DNA from: Candolleomyces eurysporus
Lineage: Eukaryota > Basidiomycota > Agaricomycetes > Agaricales > Psathyrellaceae
Direction: 5' to 3'
Length of the DNA: 64,000 nucleotides
Assembly (NCBI GenBank): GCA_027579435.1
Contig: JANBPK010000733.1
Coordinates: forward strand, 1-64,000
Positions 1 to 11,808 of this stretch are shown in pieces. Below the pieces are notes generated by a model. It searched no databases, was not told where the DNA came from, and saw nothing but the letters and a program-made list of their open reading frames with translations. Position 1 is the first letter of the stretch, and the number at the start of each line of letters is the position of its first letter. The translations under genes and the position numbers were made by a program.

Positions 1-1323
1 AAGTCTCCCACCACCACCTCCTCCTCCCCNGTCCGTGCCTAACATCCCATCTAGCACCATCCAAGGCGAAGAAGACCAAGCCCAACCCCCGCAAGCCAGG
101 CCTCGTCTCCGGCACCGGTCGCCTCAGGGCCAACGGCACCCTCAAGGCCGCCCCGGCAGCCCCCCAACTCGCACAACCCATCCGATACCGGACAGTGATC
201 GACCAGTCGCCCCAGGGTCTCTACTGCTCTGACGACTGCCGCATTGCTGACCTCAACTCGATGCACCGCGGCCTCCCCGACTACCCGGACCGCGACGTCC
301 GCCATGTGCAGCCTGCTATCAACCGTCCCCCCNAGCCCATCCACCAGTTCCTCATCAGAGTCCTCCACCTCCTCGGGCTCAAAATCGTATCCGGATCATG
401 TCCAAAAAATGGCAAAGCAGCTCGGATTCCCCCCGCTTCCGGATCTCAACACCATCTACCACGACGAAAGCACCGACGAAGACTGCTACGGTGGCCCCGA
501 CGAGTACACCGGTGGAATCATGATGGCCAACAAGCGCATCGAGGCAGTCATCCCGGGGCCCCGGAAACAGCCCACCACCCGATGGGAGGAGCGTCAGCCG
601 CTTCCCAAACCCATTCCGGGCTGGACTGACGGCAGCAACGCCTGGCGAGCATCCGTGTACGGCTTCACCAACCCCCCTGCAAACAAGTCGGACAACTTCA
701 AAACCATCCGCCCAGCACGCCCAGCTCGCCGAACAAGCACCTGCGCTCTCTACACCGTGGCTGATCCCACCGAGGATCTCTACACAAAGTTCTCTGACGC
801 TCTCAACCGTCGCGCAGAANNTCTCGCCTTTCTCAGTGCCTCCCCATCTCCTTCGTCTTCCTCGACAACCTCTACCTCCCCAAAGCGAGAGCGATCCATC
901 TTGAAGCCGGGTGCCGAGGGCAAGCTCCTTGTCCGCGACGTCAAGCTCAAGGTTCGCTCCTCATCAAGTGCCTCGCTCAGCACGAGTCCCAGCTCGCGAC
1001 GCAGTGTGCGCAGCCCTCTTTCTACCTCGAGCACCTTCAGTCACGAGGACACAGCTCCCAAGCGTCCGACCGTTGAGAGTGAGTTTCTAATTGCAATACC
1101 CATTGGCCTAGTCACTGACTTGAATGAACAGCTCGCTCTTGGTCGTACGACAACGTGCTAACCTATCCTGTTATGGAACACCCCAAGAACATTGTCAAAC
1201 GCAAGGAGAAGCGCATCGTCGATGGCGAAGAGGTTGAGGTTGAGATTGAAGTCGAGCTCCCCCCCCAAGAAGTTGTTCCTCTTCCCAGCATCCATCCAAC
1301 CAACCAACCAGCGTTACTCATAA
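1..1323 (+). CDS. Ecl1/2/3-type zinc-binding protein, 5' end cut by window
   Basis: The 3' part of a gene whose product carries the motif GLYCSDDCR followed by AD, the second cysteine pair of the fungal Ecl1/2/3 zinc-binding family. Members of that family are small proteins linked to chronological lifespan and stress response in yeasts. Positions 31-54 look like an intron tail (branch site CCTAAC, acceptor CTAG), so the visible exon starts near 55 and the start codon and first cysteine pair lie off the left edge. A Ser/Pro-rich disordered stretch follows. Deleting the N at 333 restores one frame. An intron lies at 1079-1131. The last exon reads SWSYDNVLTYPVMEHP, then an acidic Glu/Val stretch. 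In the C8 run (1259-1266) a one-base change would give an ending PKKLFLFPAS with stop at 1321-1323; without it the frame runs on to 1544. Family call fairly firm, 3' end less so. Confidence 0.6.
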
Positions 1324-4300
1324 ACACACACACTCCTTTTCTCTCTCTCATCTTGTCTTGTCATCGTTTTCGATCGCTATCGTGCAGTTCGCTTCATACC
1401 CTCGCATTTGATTCCCATTTCGACGACAGTGGTCGTGCATCTTCATCGCATTGGCATTTCAGCATCGGCATCGACATCATCCCATATTCAAACATCATCA
1501 GCAAGTTATACCCTACGCACTATCATTATCAATTATACGCATAATGCGCCACCTCCCGTTGCTCGCCCTGCTCGTCAACATTCTTTTCCCGGCTAATCCT
1601 TTTTGGGGGTTTCCGTTGGGATCTCGTCGCTTTATTGGTCTCGGGCATGTATACTCTTCGGTTTCTTGGTCTTCGCCTGGTCTTTGTGTACTTTTAGTCT
1701 TTTTCGGCCTTCTCTTTGGTGTACATTGGTGTACTTGTAACGGTTTACTCTTATTCGATGATCCCACTTTCCTAATTGCATTACACAAAGTACTCTATAA
1801 CCTTACCATACCTTCTATCTTACGAATACCTTATGTCAATTCACAATTTGCATCGTCATGAATGAAATAACATTGGAATTTACTTTACCCTGGCGTGATG
1901 CTTTCGGCAGTGTGAGACGGATTTTTGCAATAGAGCGGGATGAGTGGAGTAAAAAATAAGGTCGTCGTCACTTTGACGTATCACACATATCACTGACCGA
2001 ATTCGAAAAGAAAGTTATTGAAAAGAGAGCATTCGATTTGATTTCGGCCAAGTCTATTGCGAATCAGATTGAGAAGCTGTCCTCGAAGTGGGCTCTTGAC
2101 ATACCGAGACTCTTTCTGTGACCTTTTGTGATATGATGAAGGGGGGGATCCCCACTCACTCGCAATAGGCGGCCGTGTATTGGGTCCTTGACCTCGCGCT
2201 TGGGGTGCGCTACTATGGTGCGACATATCGCTCCTCCCCCAAAGAAAATTACGTTTACGTTGACGTTGGAGTGTAACTGCATGTCTGCAGACCTAAGGGG
2301 CCTCAGGGTCTCGTCGGCCGGTGGTAGGGCCGACAAGACGACGGTGACCCGAATTATCATCGTTCATTTCGCTCTCATTGAAAGTTCTTGATCAGTCTTG
2401 GACCCTCGGGGTTGTGGCTGCCTGGCACTGACTGGCATGAATAATGAAATGAAAGGAAGAATGAAATATTAATCTCCTCTGACTTGACTGACGGTTTCGA
2501 TGAATGCCTGCTGCCTGCACATCTTTTTTTTTTNACATTCAAGGAAGGTGAAGCTACTAGCTGGAATCGGAATAGAGTTGTTTCGAGTTTAACAGGTGTT
2601 AACTTGGGCACGGTTACGGTAAGTCGTTTGCCCGAGAAAGGATCCAGGGACCCAGTTTCAAAACACTCCTGACCTCTCCTGAGGCCTGAGGGGCTGAGGC
2701 CTTGGGGCCTGAGCACTTGCTGCTTGCACATGCCCCAACTGTGCGATCGAACCCCCGTTTTTTGGAGGGTGAGGAACGAACGAGAGGGGCACGTCGTGCC
2801 TCGTCCGGATTCAGATAACGAGTCGCTATGGATATCATATGTCTGTCTGCAGTCGATCATATGCATGGCCGACATGCAGTGCCCCTTCATTTCTGCGAAC
2901 CTGGACCCCTGTTTCTACAATCATGATACGACACTTGGCAAGACGTGTAATCGAGGACCCTTTTTTTTNCTCGCTCTTTGTGCGCTAGCTTCTAAACCCG
3001 AGCGCACTTTGCGACTCTCAAAACAGTAAAAAGTAGGTGGATCACCGTGATCGACGCTTTGTGGATCCACAAGGGCGCGCATGTGTGCGCGCACGGTGCG
3101 AGGAGGTCGCAATTCCGAGCTGATTTCTAGGCGTTATCACGACATAACGCAGCGCACGGTGCTCCATATGATCCAAGCGCTCCTTCCCTACACGGAGGAT
3201 CGATAGAGTTTTGAAAGGGCCCTTGGGAAAACGGCGAACCTGCTCGATGATTTTTCTTTCGAACATTCGTGAAGCACGAGATAATTATATAGGACTCCCC
3301 AGTGGCCGACGCCTCGCGATGCTCGGAGCTTCGAAGGGGGTCAGTCGTAAGCACCAACGGCATACGCAACATAGACTCGGGGGCTTCGTTCAATGGTGTA
3401 CGTAGCACATGAATTATTTAAATAGGCTTTCACACCGCGCGAGCGGCCGGGACATGTATTGGGAGGCCGAGCGGAAATGGTTGCAAAAGACGGGCTCCCC
3501 TTGGTATCGTAACTCGTATGTATACCATGATAAGAGCGCACCCTTGCTCAACCTACGACCGAGTTTCCCCGAAGCTTTTTCGAACGGCGATCCTACTGCG
3601 CGACGATAAGATAGGGATTTCTCCGAATAATTTTCGAACCTTAAATTTCCCTCAACGAGGCTTAACTTTGGACTCGGTCGGTGTAGTAACTTTAGACCCG
3701 TCAGGCAGTTCGATACCAGCGATGAATTTTTTCGAGGAAGAGTATCGGATACGTCAAGAAACGGTACCCTTCTCTTTCGCTTAGCTTGTGCTGATATCTG
3801 GTATTGGCCAGGGGGAATTGAAGCCGGACGTGCCCTCGAGGGACGTCGCCTTGATAATCAAAGAATTGGCCTAGATAAAGCCGCTGGGTTTAATCGATTG
3901 AATGGGTTACTCAACAAAACAGGCTGCGTGTTTCTCATTTCATGATATATCATTAAAAACACGCATGAGGTCGACATTCCCTAACCCTAGCAGTAGCGAG
4001 TCGGGGTATGACGTTAGACACTTCGCGCGGTCATGGTGGACATGATGAACTCTTTCCCATCTCTAATGGTTGCATGTCCGCGAAAAGCATTTCATAAAGT
4101 CGAGTTCTGGTTCTGACTTGCCAAATCTGAGCTCTAAAGCGCCTGCCCTCTGATGCACTGACGTATTTCAAGATGCTGACATCAAGATTGTATTTGCAAG
4201 TGCTGTTACCTGCCATCTGCCATGACGCGATTCTTTACAAAACACTCTGCATGCAGGAAACGGTCTTTTCGCCACTTATCTCATTGATATCTCACTCACG

Positions 4301-4443
4301 TGCGAGCTTGCGGCGAGAGTAAGCCAAAGTGAGCCACTGTCGGGATTTTCTGATGTCGCAACGAGGGGAGCGCCGCTGCCAAAGCTCAGATACTAAATTA
4401 CGATAAATTAGGGACTCGGTCGCCAGTGCGTTAACCTGAGAGC

Positions 4444-4475
4444 TTATCCATGCCTTATCCATGCCTTATCCGTCG
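4444..4475. repeat. short 11-bp tandem repeat
   Basis: Two perfect copies of TTATCCATGCC plus a partial third copy (TTATCC) lie head to tail. This is a minor local duplication with no evident function. Confidence 0.6.
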
Positions 4476-4771
4476 TCAGGCCCCGTCCCGATAGCGGCGG
4501 GATGGGGAAGGGTTCAGGGAACACTAACGTCCAACCGTCAAGGCGGCATCAGATACAAGTTACCAAAGTCGTCCATAGCGTTGTTCGCCGTCTGTCTTTC
4601 GGACCGTAGTGGGCAGCCAAGCATTGCTACCTACCACATAAGTCCAAAAGCGAATAGACACATTCGTAGCTGCCTATCTAGAGCACGTTCGACTCTTTCG
4701 CGCGGAGAATTAGCAGAGGGATGCACAGGGGTCGGACTCAGGTGGGCTTGACTTCATGTCCAGCTCCAGGT

Positions 4772-4841
4772 GGATCTTGTGCCACTGTCAACACACTCGT
4801 GCTTCGATAAGTGGGCCACTTATCAGAAAATCACAAGATCC
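4772..4841. repeat. nested inverted repeat with a 19-bp palindrome
   Basis: An outer inverted repeat (GGATCTTGTG at 4772-4781 and CACAAGATCC at 4832-4841) encloses an inner near-perfect palindrome at 4806-4824: GATAAGTGG, one G, CCACTTATC. This could be the remnant of a small foldback or MITE element, or a protein-binding palindrome. No coding frame overlaps it convincingly. Confidence 0.5.
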
Positions 4842-7800
4842 ATTAAATCGACCCTGGACGCTCTGTGACACTGCTGACAGTTGTAGGTCACGGACCACCG
4901 CCAGACAAACGTTGTGCATGCCTTTTCAGAGCCTCAAATCAATTCGAGAGGGCGGGATCGCGAGATGGATATCACGCGCCCCGCTATCGACAGGCTGTTT
5001 GTATTATCGAATAAGTCCGTACGGGAGCATGAGGGATTGTAGCGGGCTCGAGACCCTGATTTTACCCCACACTCGCACCGGATCGCCGGCATCGTGCCAC
5101 GGAACTATTTTGACGGGATTTTGATGGTTGCAGGTAGCACGGGAGAGGCGGAGGCGCCATGCTTACTTTCTCTTGGCCTGGTGGACACGAATTGCCACAA
5201 CATCTGTGGGGTTGGTGAAAATGTTGGCATGATAAAGTAGAAATTACCATTTTTTCAAGTGAGTTCTCGCCTTCGTCTCCGTAGCCAGACCTCAGGATTG
5301 CATTAGGTTACCTCAGGTCTTAACTGCAACGGGCGAACGGCCGAGCACGGCCCTGAGACGAGAATATATTGCAAGGCACCTGGTCGAGTTCGCCGCTGTT
5401 TATATTGTGATGCAGCGATTTCTTATGTTATTTTGTGCCCATGTCCGAACACAGATTGTTGATGTTGGGCTCGCTACCGGTCGCTACCCAACTGGCGGGC
5501 CGCACAAATAAGTGCGGGATTGAGAGCCGTGCCTCTGATTTGTGGAGGCTGCTAAGCTTCGTGAGGTAAATTACACTTTTTCAGCCCCACCCAAATAAAA
5601 CCCTAAAAAGATCGCGAAAGGGCCGGACAGCTTTACGTTCTTCTGCACATCTTTACTCCTCCTGAATTTTAGACTCCAAAACCGGCCGTCAATCACACAA
5701 CGACAGAATCTGTTTTCCAAAGCAGTGGGACTGGTTGTGACCATAGCGGCCCAGAATCTATTCATCGGGTGTGCCACTATCTTGGCACAATGCAGGTTTC
5801 CTCTTTGAACATTTAGACTCGACTAGTTAAGTTCTCCATGAGCCTGCATTCTCTAACCTAGACGTTGAGTGACCGGACGCCTCCCCCATCTCCACACATG
5901 AGGTGAACACGCAGATACGCACCCTTACTCCCGTTCTGAGAGGTCAACGGAAGCAACACATTCGGGGCAGGGTCACCGGAATCAAAATGAGTGCTTGACG
6001 TGAAATGTCTTACGCAGTCTTACGCGCGCTTGATGCATGCTGCGATTGCCGCGGTGACCACAAGTCACCACACCGCGACGACCGTGATCTTGCCGGGTGC
6101 GAAAGCAAGCCGAACGGCGTATTGAAAGCAGAATTTGACCAAGCATGGGCAAAGAGGCCAAATTATATAGAGTAGAGTGTGATAGTGTAGCAACAGACTA
6201 CCAATTTCAAGAGTGATAATTGAATACAATCGATCGTAATAAAGTCCTCAACGCTCTCATCGTGAGGCATGAGTAGGGTCTTTCTCTAGTCCGGTATGAT
6301 CGTCCGGTATTATCGTTGCCGGTCTGGCGGAATATGCCCTCTGTCTTGTCCAAGCCTTGTCCCTCGGTCGCGATTCTCTACTGTAAAACCTAACCCTGAG
6401 GTTACACTATGTTTTGATGAATATTGCATTCCCTCTGTTCGGCAAGAACTCAGTGCGCTACCTAAGACCATCCATCTGAAACACATCACCAGCTCTGAAA
6501 TTGCCTAGAAGCGACAGGGTTGCAAGCGGCCGTCCCCCCNGAGTCGCCTAGTACCCCTCAAAGCATTCAATCTTTCAAAGGGGCCATGTTCGCAGTCCAC
6601 ATGCCGGTCGTGATCGTGGCGTCATGGATGCAGACTTTCTCGCCCGAAAAACAAGACTTGCCTTTAAAGAGCTTCCACTATTCTCAGGTTTGAAGGAGTT
6701 AGACTGTGTGTCAACTGTTGCTTTGAGCTTCCAAGAACATTCAGACTCGCACCCCTAAGAGAAATTTCAATTTTGTGAAGGCTGGGCTGGTTCCAATTGG
6801 CTAGGTATAGCCAATTGTGATTAGGAGCCCTTCTCAAGTAACCTTTCGATCACCCTCAGGTTCCATCGAGGCACAGCACCAGAGAACTGTGGACCCTCAG
6901 GCCCATTCAAAATTATGGGGTGTGTGTCAGATTGAATGGCCGACGGCCCTTGCAACGACCTCGCCTCGATGTGAGTTTATTCGACTTCTGAACCAACTTG
7001 AAGCCGAAAAGGGGCACACGACTGCGTGGCCCTCGATCGCTGCACAAAAGACTAGCAGGTTTCTAACCACACTCGGTTGGAGCTTGTCATGGCCTTGCAT
7101 TTAATCTATTTCTTATTGTTTCTGAAGCGCTAGCTAGGTACGACCTAAATTAGGTGGGTTTCTAATAGTCAACGGCCTGTACAATTGTGGAAGCAGACTT
7201 CCTATCTCCGTCTCTGGACAACAACCTCAGTTCGCTCAAACGAGAAAACCGTGCTGCTAAAGGTCAACGGGACAATCCCGGACGTGAAAGAAAAGAAAAT
7301 GAAGTTTTTTTTTCTTTCACTCCCTTGGGTGGTAATACAGTCAACTGAGCGCCACATGCCCCAGAGCAGTCGATAAAAGGAAGCAAACAGATCGAAAAGG
7401 ACCTCCGCCGAACGCAGGTCCACACGTGAAGAGAGCAGATAGCGGATACGAACTCATGTGCTCGCAGCGGCTGAACTTGCGGGATGTTGCCACAAGTATC
7501 AAACCACCCATATGTTCAATCCGATAATCTTCCCTCATTGTTTATACCGTCGGCATCGTAAGGACATAGATCACCGTTCGTTTAAATGCTTGACCCGGCA
7601 GATCGTCTAAGATAGAACGAAGTGGTATGCAGCGAGGTGAACGCCTGGCGTCTGCTGGCTTGCACGAGGATAGTAAGAGCATGGAGGTCACTGCAATCAG
7701 ATACGTACATGACTTCCAGAGATAGATTTTCCAAGTTAGAACGCATCGATGGAAACGATAGTCCGGAAACCTTCCGTGATAAGGGAGGGATAACTGACAA

Positions 7801-8762
7801 AAGGTACTTAGCAGAAATGAAGTCACCAGACCATTATCGTGCTATGCGATGTTTTGGCATGACTCGACAGGTCCACATGAGCGATATGACTCTCTTGAGG
7901 ACGGAATCAGGTGTAAGGCGTCATTGGAACACAGCGGACCTCGATGGGATAGGTGGGCAAGATCCGGGTACCCGTTCCTTTGAAGAGGCCGAGCCTAGCG
8001 CATGTGGTTGCGCACGAGTAGGATGATAAACCCAATGCAGATAAAGCGTAGACGTCCGACAGGATCGATTCGAGCTCTCGAAAAAAGAGACTCCGAGATG
8101 AAAGACCAGTTCCAAGTCATTACAGCAATGACGCGTCCCTATGAGTCATTTGTATCATCGCACAAAGGATGGGTGAGCATGGGGTATATGAATACTTGGA
8201 CGGCCTGGAGATACGGATTGGCCTAGACAGGAAGTTGCGAAGTCGTTCAAACGCTACATGACTCGTGAATTCCGGAGCTTGAAGCTGGGGCAGGGCCAGA
8301 GATTGAGATCGATTGACCACAGAAACAGCTCTCTGGCTGTACTTGTGCGGCAAGAAAGGAGAATTTAAAAGCAGACCTGTGCCCCGCCTACTCATCTAGC
8401 CAGTGGCAGTGCCTCGACGGGAGCTTCCGAATAAGTTCCCACGCCTGCTTTGATCTGGACCTAGGATATTGCGTCACCGTTGCTGTTCAACATTGCACTG
8501 AAGAAATGGAGGAAGCGTCAACGATATATCGCACATGAGCCCAATATGTCCTGAAACCAGCTCGAAGGCTCGTCTCTACCAGTTCCAGTCAGCTGCCAGC
8601 TTCGGAGGCGCTCTCGGGACGCTCTGACTCCTTATCTTTTCGGATGAACCAATAATCAAAGGCCACCTCGTGCTTGTGCAGCTGACCGCCCTTCCTAGCT
8701 AGGCCTCGAAATTCCCTCGGCTTGTCGCGCGAGCGCTTACACTCGACTTTGTTGTCTCCAAA

Positions 8763-9998
8763 ATGTCCAGAGGAGATCGTGTCCCAGTCTCCCAGAACCT
8801 GTCTCTGTCAATGCGCCAGAACTATGGTGAGTATGGTGTAGATGAGGTATGTATGCCGTTCCCTGAGGGTATACCTTTACTGATCTCCATTCTTAGTACT
8901 ACAAGAAAGTGGGTGCCACATACAGGAACCCGCATTATCCTGGCATTCGGACATGTCTCTTTGCGTGGTTCAACAAGTAACGTCGACTGTCCTCCTTGAC
9001 AAGCCCTTGCCGCAGAACTAAGCACCACGGTCCGCCTTTCTGCAGGTGGTGGGCCATAGAGGAAGTGGCAGGGGACCCTAAAGAATGTCGAGTTTTGCTT
9101 TTCGACATGGCTTGCGGTGGGTGCCTCGTTTCTGGTCAGATCTGATTATGCTGAAAGGTCTGTATCATAGGGAGGTATAATTCCGTTTATCTCGTACGCC
9201 ACCATGACCTCACTCTTCGCCGTTAGTGGCGAAGTCACTGCGGCATTCAAGGATTGGTGGACTTTAGGACGTGCACAGCGGGTTCAAGCAACCAATGCTG
9301 AACCTTCTGACTCGGAGTCCCGGCCTGTCGTACCTCGCCGTAAACTGAACGTCAAACCGATTGGCCCGGATTTTCCTCCTCCTCGTATCACAGCTGCTGA
9401 TCCGGTGAGATTCACTGCTCAGAATACATTTAGCTATGCTCACAGACAATAGTACACTGCTGAGGCTTACCAAGAACGAACCTCTTATCCTTGCGCCACA
9501 ATTTCCTTCAAAGACATCTCCGAGGGAGCTCTGCCTATGGTGTGCACTGACATAGGGTCTGGTGAACAATCTCCACTTGGTATTGACATGGACGAAGAGG
9601 GCATCAAGAGCGAACCCATCGCAGAGATGGTCATTTGCTCTTTCGCCTTGCACCTTATCCAAAGCCCTTCGGAGTTATTCGCGCTACTCTGGGAGCTGAG
9701 CACTAAAGCACGGTGGCTGATAATCTTGGCGCCACACAAAAAACCAGACGTACGTATCCCCTCATATCCTCTTCTAGACTGGTGCGAGGTTAACGGGATG
9801 TAATACCAGATTAAGGAAGGATGGGGCTGGGTGAAATGGGACATAACCTCCTGGGGCGAAACGTCCATGATTGGGCAAACAGGGGAGCTACTGAATGACA
9901 GGTAAGTTCTATTGGTGTATTCAAACCGGGTTCTGTGTCTGATTGCCTTGCCACATAGAGTACACTGTCGTGCCTATCGTAGTACTCACTTCTATTAA
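8763..9998 (+). CDS. conserved fungal methyltransferase-like protein
   Basis: Seven exons (8763-8846, 8897-8976, 9046-9120, 9227-9404, 9453-9749, 9810-9901, 9959-9998) sum to 846 bases, giving 281 residues. The N-terminal part reads YYKKVGATYRNPHYPGIRTC then WFNKWWAIE. Next comes LLFDMACGGGEVTAAF, which fits motif I (SAM-binding Gly-rich loop) of class I methyltransferases. Later SFALHLIQSPSELFALLWEL and WLIILAPHKKP look like the following Rossmann-fold strands and helices. I infer a SAM-dependent methyltransferase of unknown substrate. The conserved N-terminal YRNPH element is what I would expect of an uncharacterised fungal family. All splice sites are GT-AG and keep frame, so the gene looks intact. 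Confidence 0.7.
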
Positions 9999-10111
9999 TC
10001 CGGATACTTGGGTGGTTCCTGCGTTGTTTGGAATTATGAACAGCCTTGCCCATGGAACTAGTTGTCCTTTCCAACACTATCAGACACCCCTGAAGCACGA
10101 GCTGCTAACTC

Positions 10112-11283
10112 ATGTGTTCCACCGCCGCATCTGAAGCTCGGTCGATCGTCGTGCTGGGAAATGCCTTCACGGGAAGTGGGCAGACGACTCCTAGAGATAA
10201 GCCGGACAATCGGGTCCGACATTCACCATATCCGATTCCGATGGTTGTTCCTTGACTCCCGTGAGGATTCTCAAAAATCGCGCAAGTTCCTGCACCCCTT
10301 ACAGTACCCTGGTTCGAGTTAGCATTGGTCCAGGGATCCATCAACGTTTGAAGTTGCAGAACCGGGGTTATCTTTCCAGCGGTGGTTTGTCAAACATCGA
10401 ATATACGTGGGTGCGGACATAAGTATATCATGATTGTGTACGTCAGTCTGCGGATTTGCGGGACATTGCAACTGACGAATCCGTTGCACCCGGGAAATAG
10501 GTGGTGTGGATTCTTTCAACGCTTCACAGCAAGGGGCAATGACCAACTGATCTGTGAACATGACATGACTTCGAAAACCACAACATACACTGGTAAGATA
10601 GTTGTGAGGAGACGTACGACAAAATTCTATTTGAATCCGAGTCCCCGGTCTGTGAGCCGGATCCCGAGGAAAATACCCACTCGGAGTGAGAGTTCTATAC
10701 ATACCCAGAAACTTACGACCGCTTTTCACCGCCTGTCCCATGGTGGACCGAACAAGTTGTGGTGCGGGAGGTCAGCAGTTGAGTAGAACCATAGCGTTCT
10801 TACAAACCAGGATAGGAGCCTATCTATTCTCGGATTCAGAAGTGGCTAAAAAGAGACGGGGATAAGGAGATCTTCTTTTAGAAGGGTTGCATATCGGGTA
10901 GTGTCGAAACAAATTAAAGGATGCTTACATTCCAGAGCAGCAGAACACCCGAGGACACAGACAGGGGCGCACCATGGACGTTTAGACGAGAGGCAGTACT
11001 TGGATACAAAAAAATGGACCAAGAGGCGATACCGCCGCCTACCGAAACCAGTTTGTGACAGTCGAGTATGCCGGCGGTTCAGTTGTGAAGAGACAAAGGT
11101 ACGGCATCGAAAGATCACCTTCGCAGCACGTCATGCACATCGAAGTTATCGGAATATACGGCAGACAGACAGACATAGACATGACTTCACGGTTCATAGA
11201 AGATGGGAATGCACCAGTAGCGTTCGTTGCCCAGTTTGTCGTAGTGCTGCGAGGAGGCCAGAAAGGAATGCGGGAAGGATAAG
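10112..11283 (+). other. unresolved coding-like exons, possible gene or decayed gene
   Basis: Several + strand stretches read like exons, but I could not join them confidently. A frame starting at ATG 10112 reads MCSTAASEARSIVVLGNAF. Another near 10325-10420 reads DPSTFEVAEPGLSFQRWFVK. One near 10610-10790 reads EETYDKILFESESPV and then, past an in-frame TGA, YTYPETYDRFSPPVPWWTEQ. A fourth at 11040-11283 reads YRNQFVTVEYAGGSVVKRQR. The amino-acid texture is protein-like, but stops interrupt it and plausible donors are scarce. The minus strand also has a 180-codon open frame (11039-11581). No family was recognised. Confidence 0.3.
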
Positions 11284-11808
11284 TAGTTAACACAAGGTTA
11301 GCAGATCTAAGGATAGCTTCAAGCTGCTGTCCGGGAGAGGTGTTTCGTCCCCAAGCGCATCGTGTCGTAATGGCGAAAGAGGTATGAAGGTGTCTGAGGT
11401 TTGGAAAGGGTCGATGAAGTCGAGAAATGGGGTGGTCTTTCCTATTGGACCCGCTGGACGATTTAAATTGGCCTTGGAGTTGGAAGTTCGAGGTCGCATC
11501 TGGGTGGTACCTAAAGAGACGGTCCCAAGACTTGATCCCTGTCATAGAAGTTCCCAGCAGAAGTCGAAGGCCTAGATACATTTGTATAGCGCTCAGACAC
11601 CACAGGTATGAGTCTCTAGCTCAGTGAAAAGGTTAGCGGATAGTATCCAAGCGTCGTTGTGCGAGGTGAATGTCAGGAATAACGAGCTCCTTTGCTGAAT
11701 ATTGAACTCACCTCCGTCATTGGGCTCCCACGCGTCTGATGAGGTGAATTGAAGCCGTCCGCGTCCGCTTTCATCACCAGTACATCCACCAACTTGACCG
11801 TGAACGCC

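Larger units (their letters stand above)
1324..8762. other. 7.4 kb gene-poor region, no recognisable gene
   Basis: 1324-1861 is probably the 3' untranslated region and terminator of the Ecl1-type gene (AT-rich, AATAAC/ATGAAAT stretches). From 1862 to 8762 both strands hold only short open frames (at most about 134 codons) with none of the exon-intron pattern seen in the flanking genes. I could not recognise a reverse transcriptase, integrase, transposase, helicase or LTR. Ns follow homopolymers at 2534, 2969 and 6540. The stretch may be old transposon debris or a regulatory spacer. A short tandem repeat and a nested inverted repeat are listed separately. Confidence 0.5.

Noticed and set aside
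3970..3990. Telomere-like CCCTAACCCT
   Set aside because: Less than two units, inside non-telomeric DNA, so probably chance.
11039..11581. A 180-codon minus-strand open frame
   Set aside because: Composition is not protein-like, and the + strand frames over the same bases look more like real exons.
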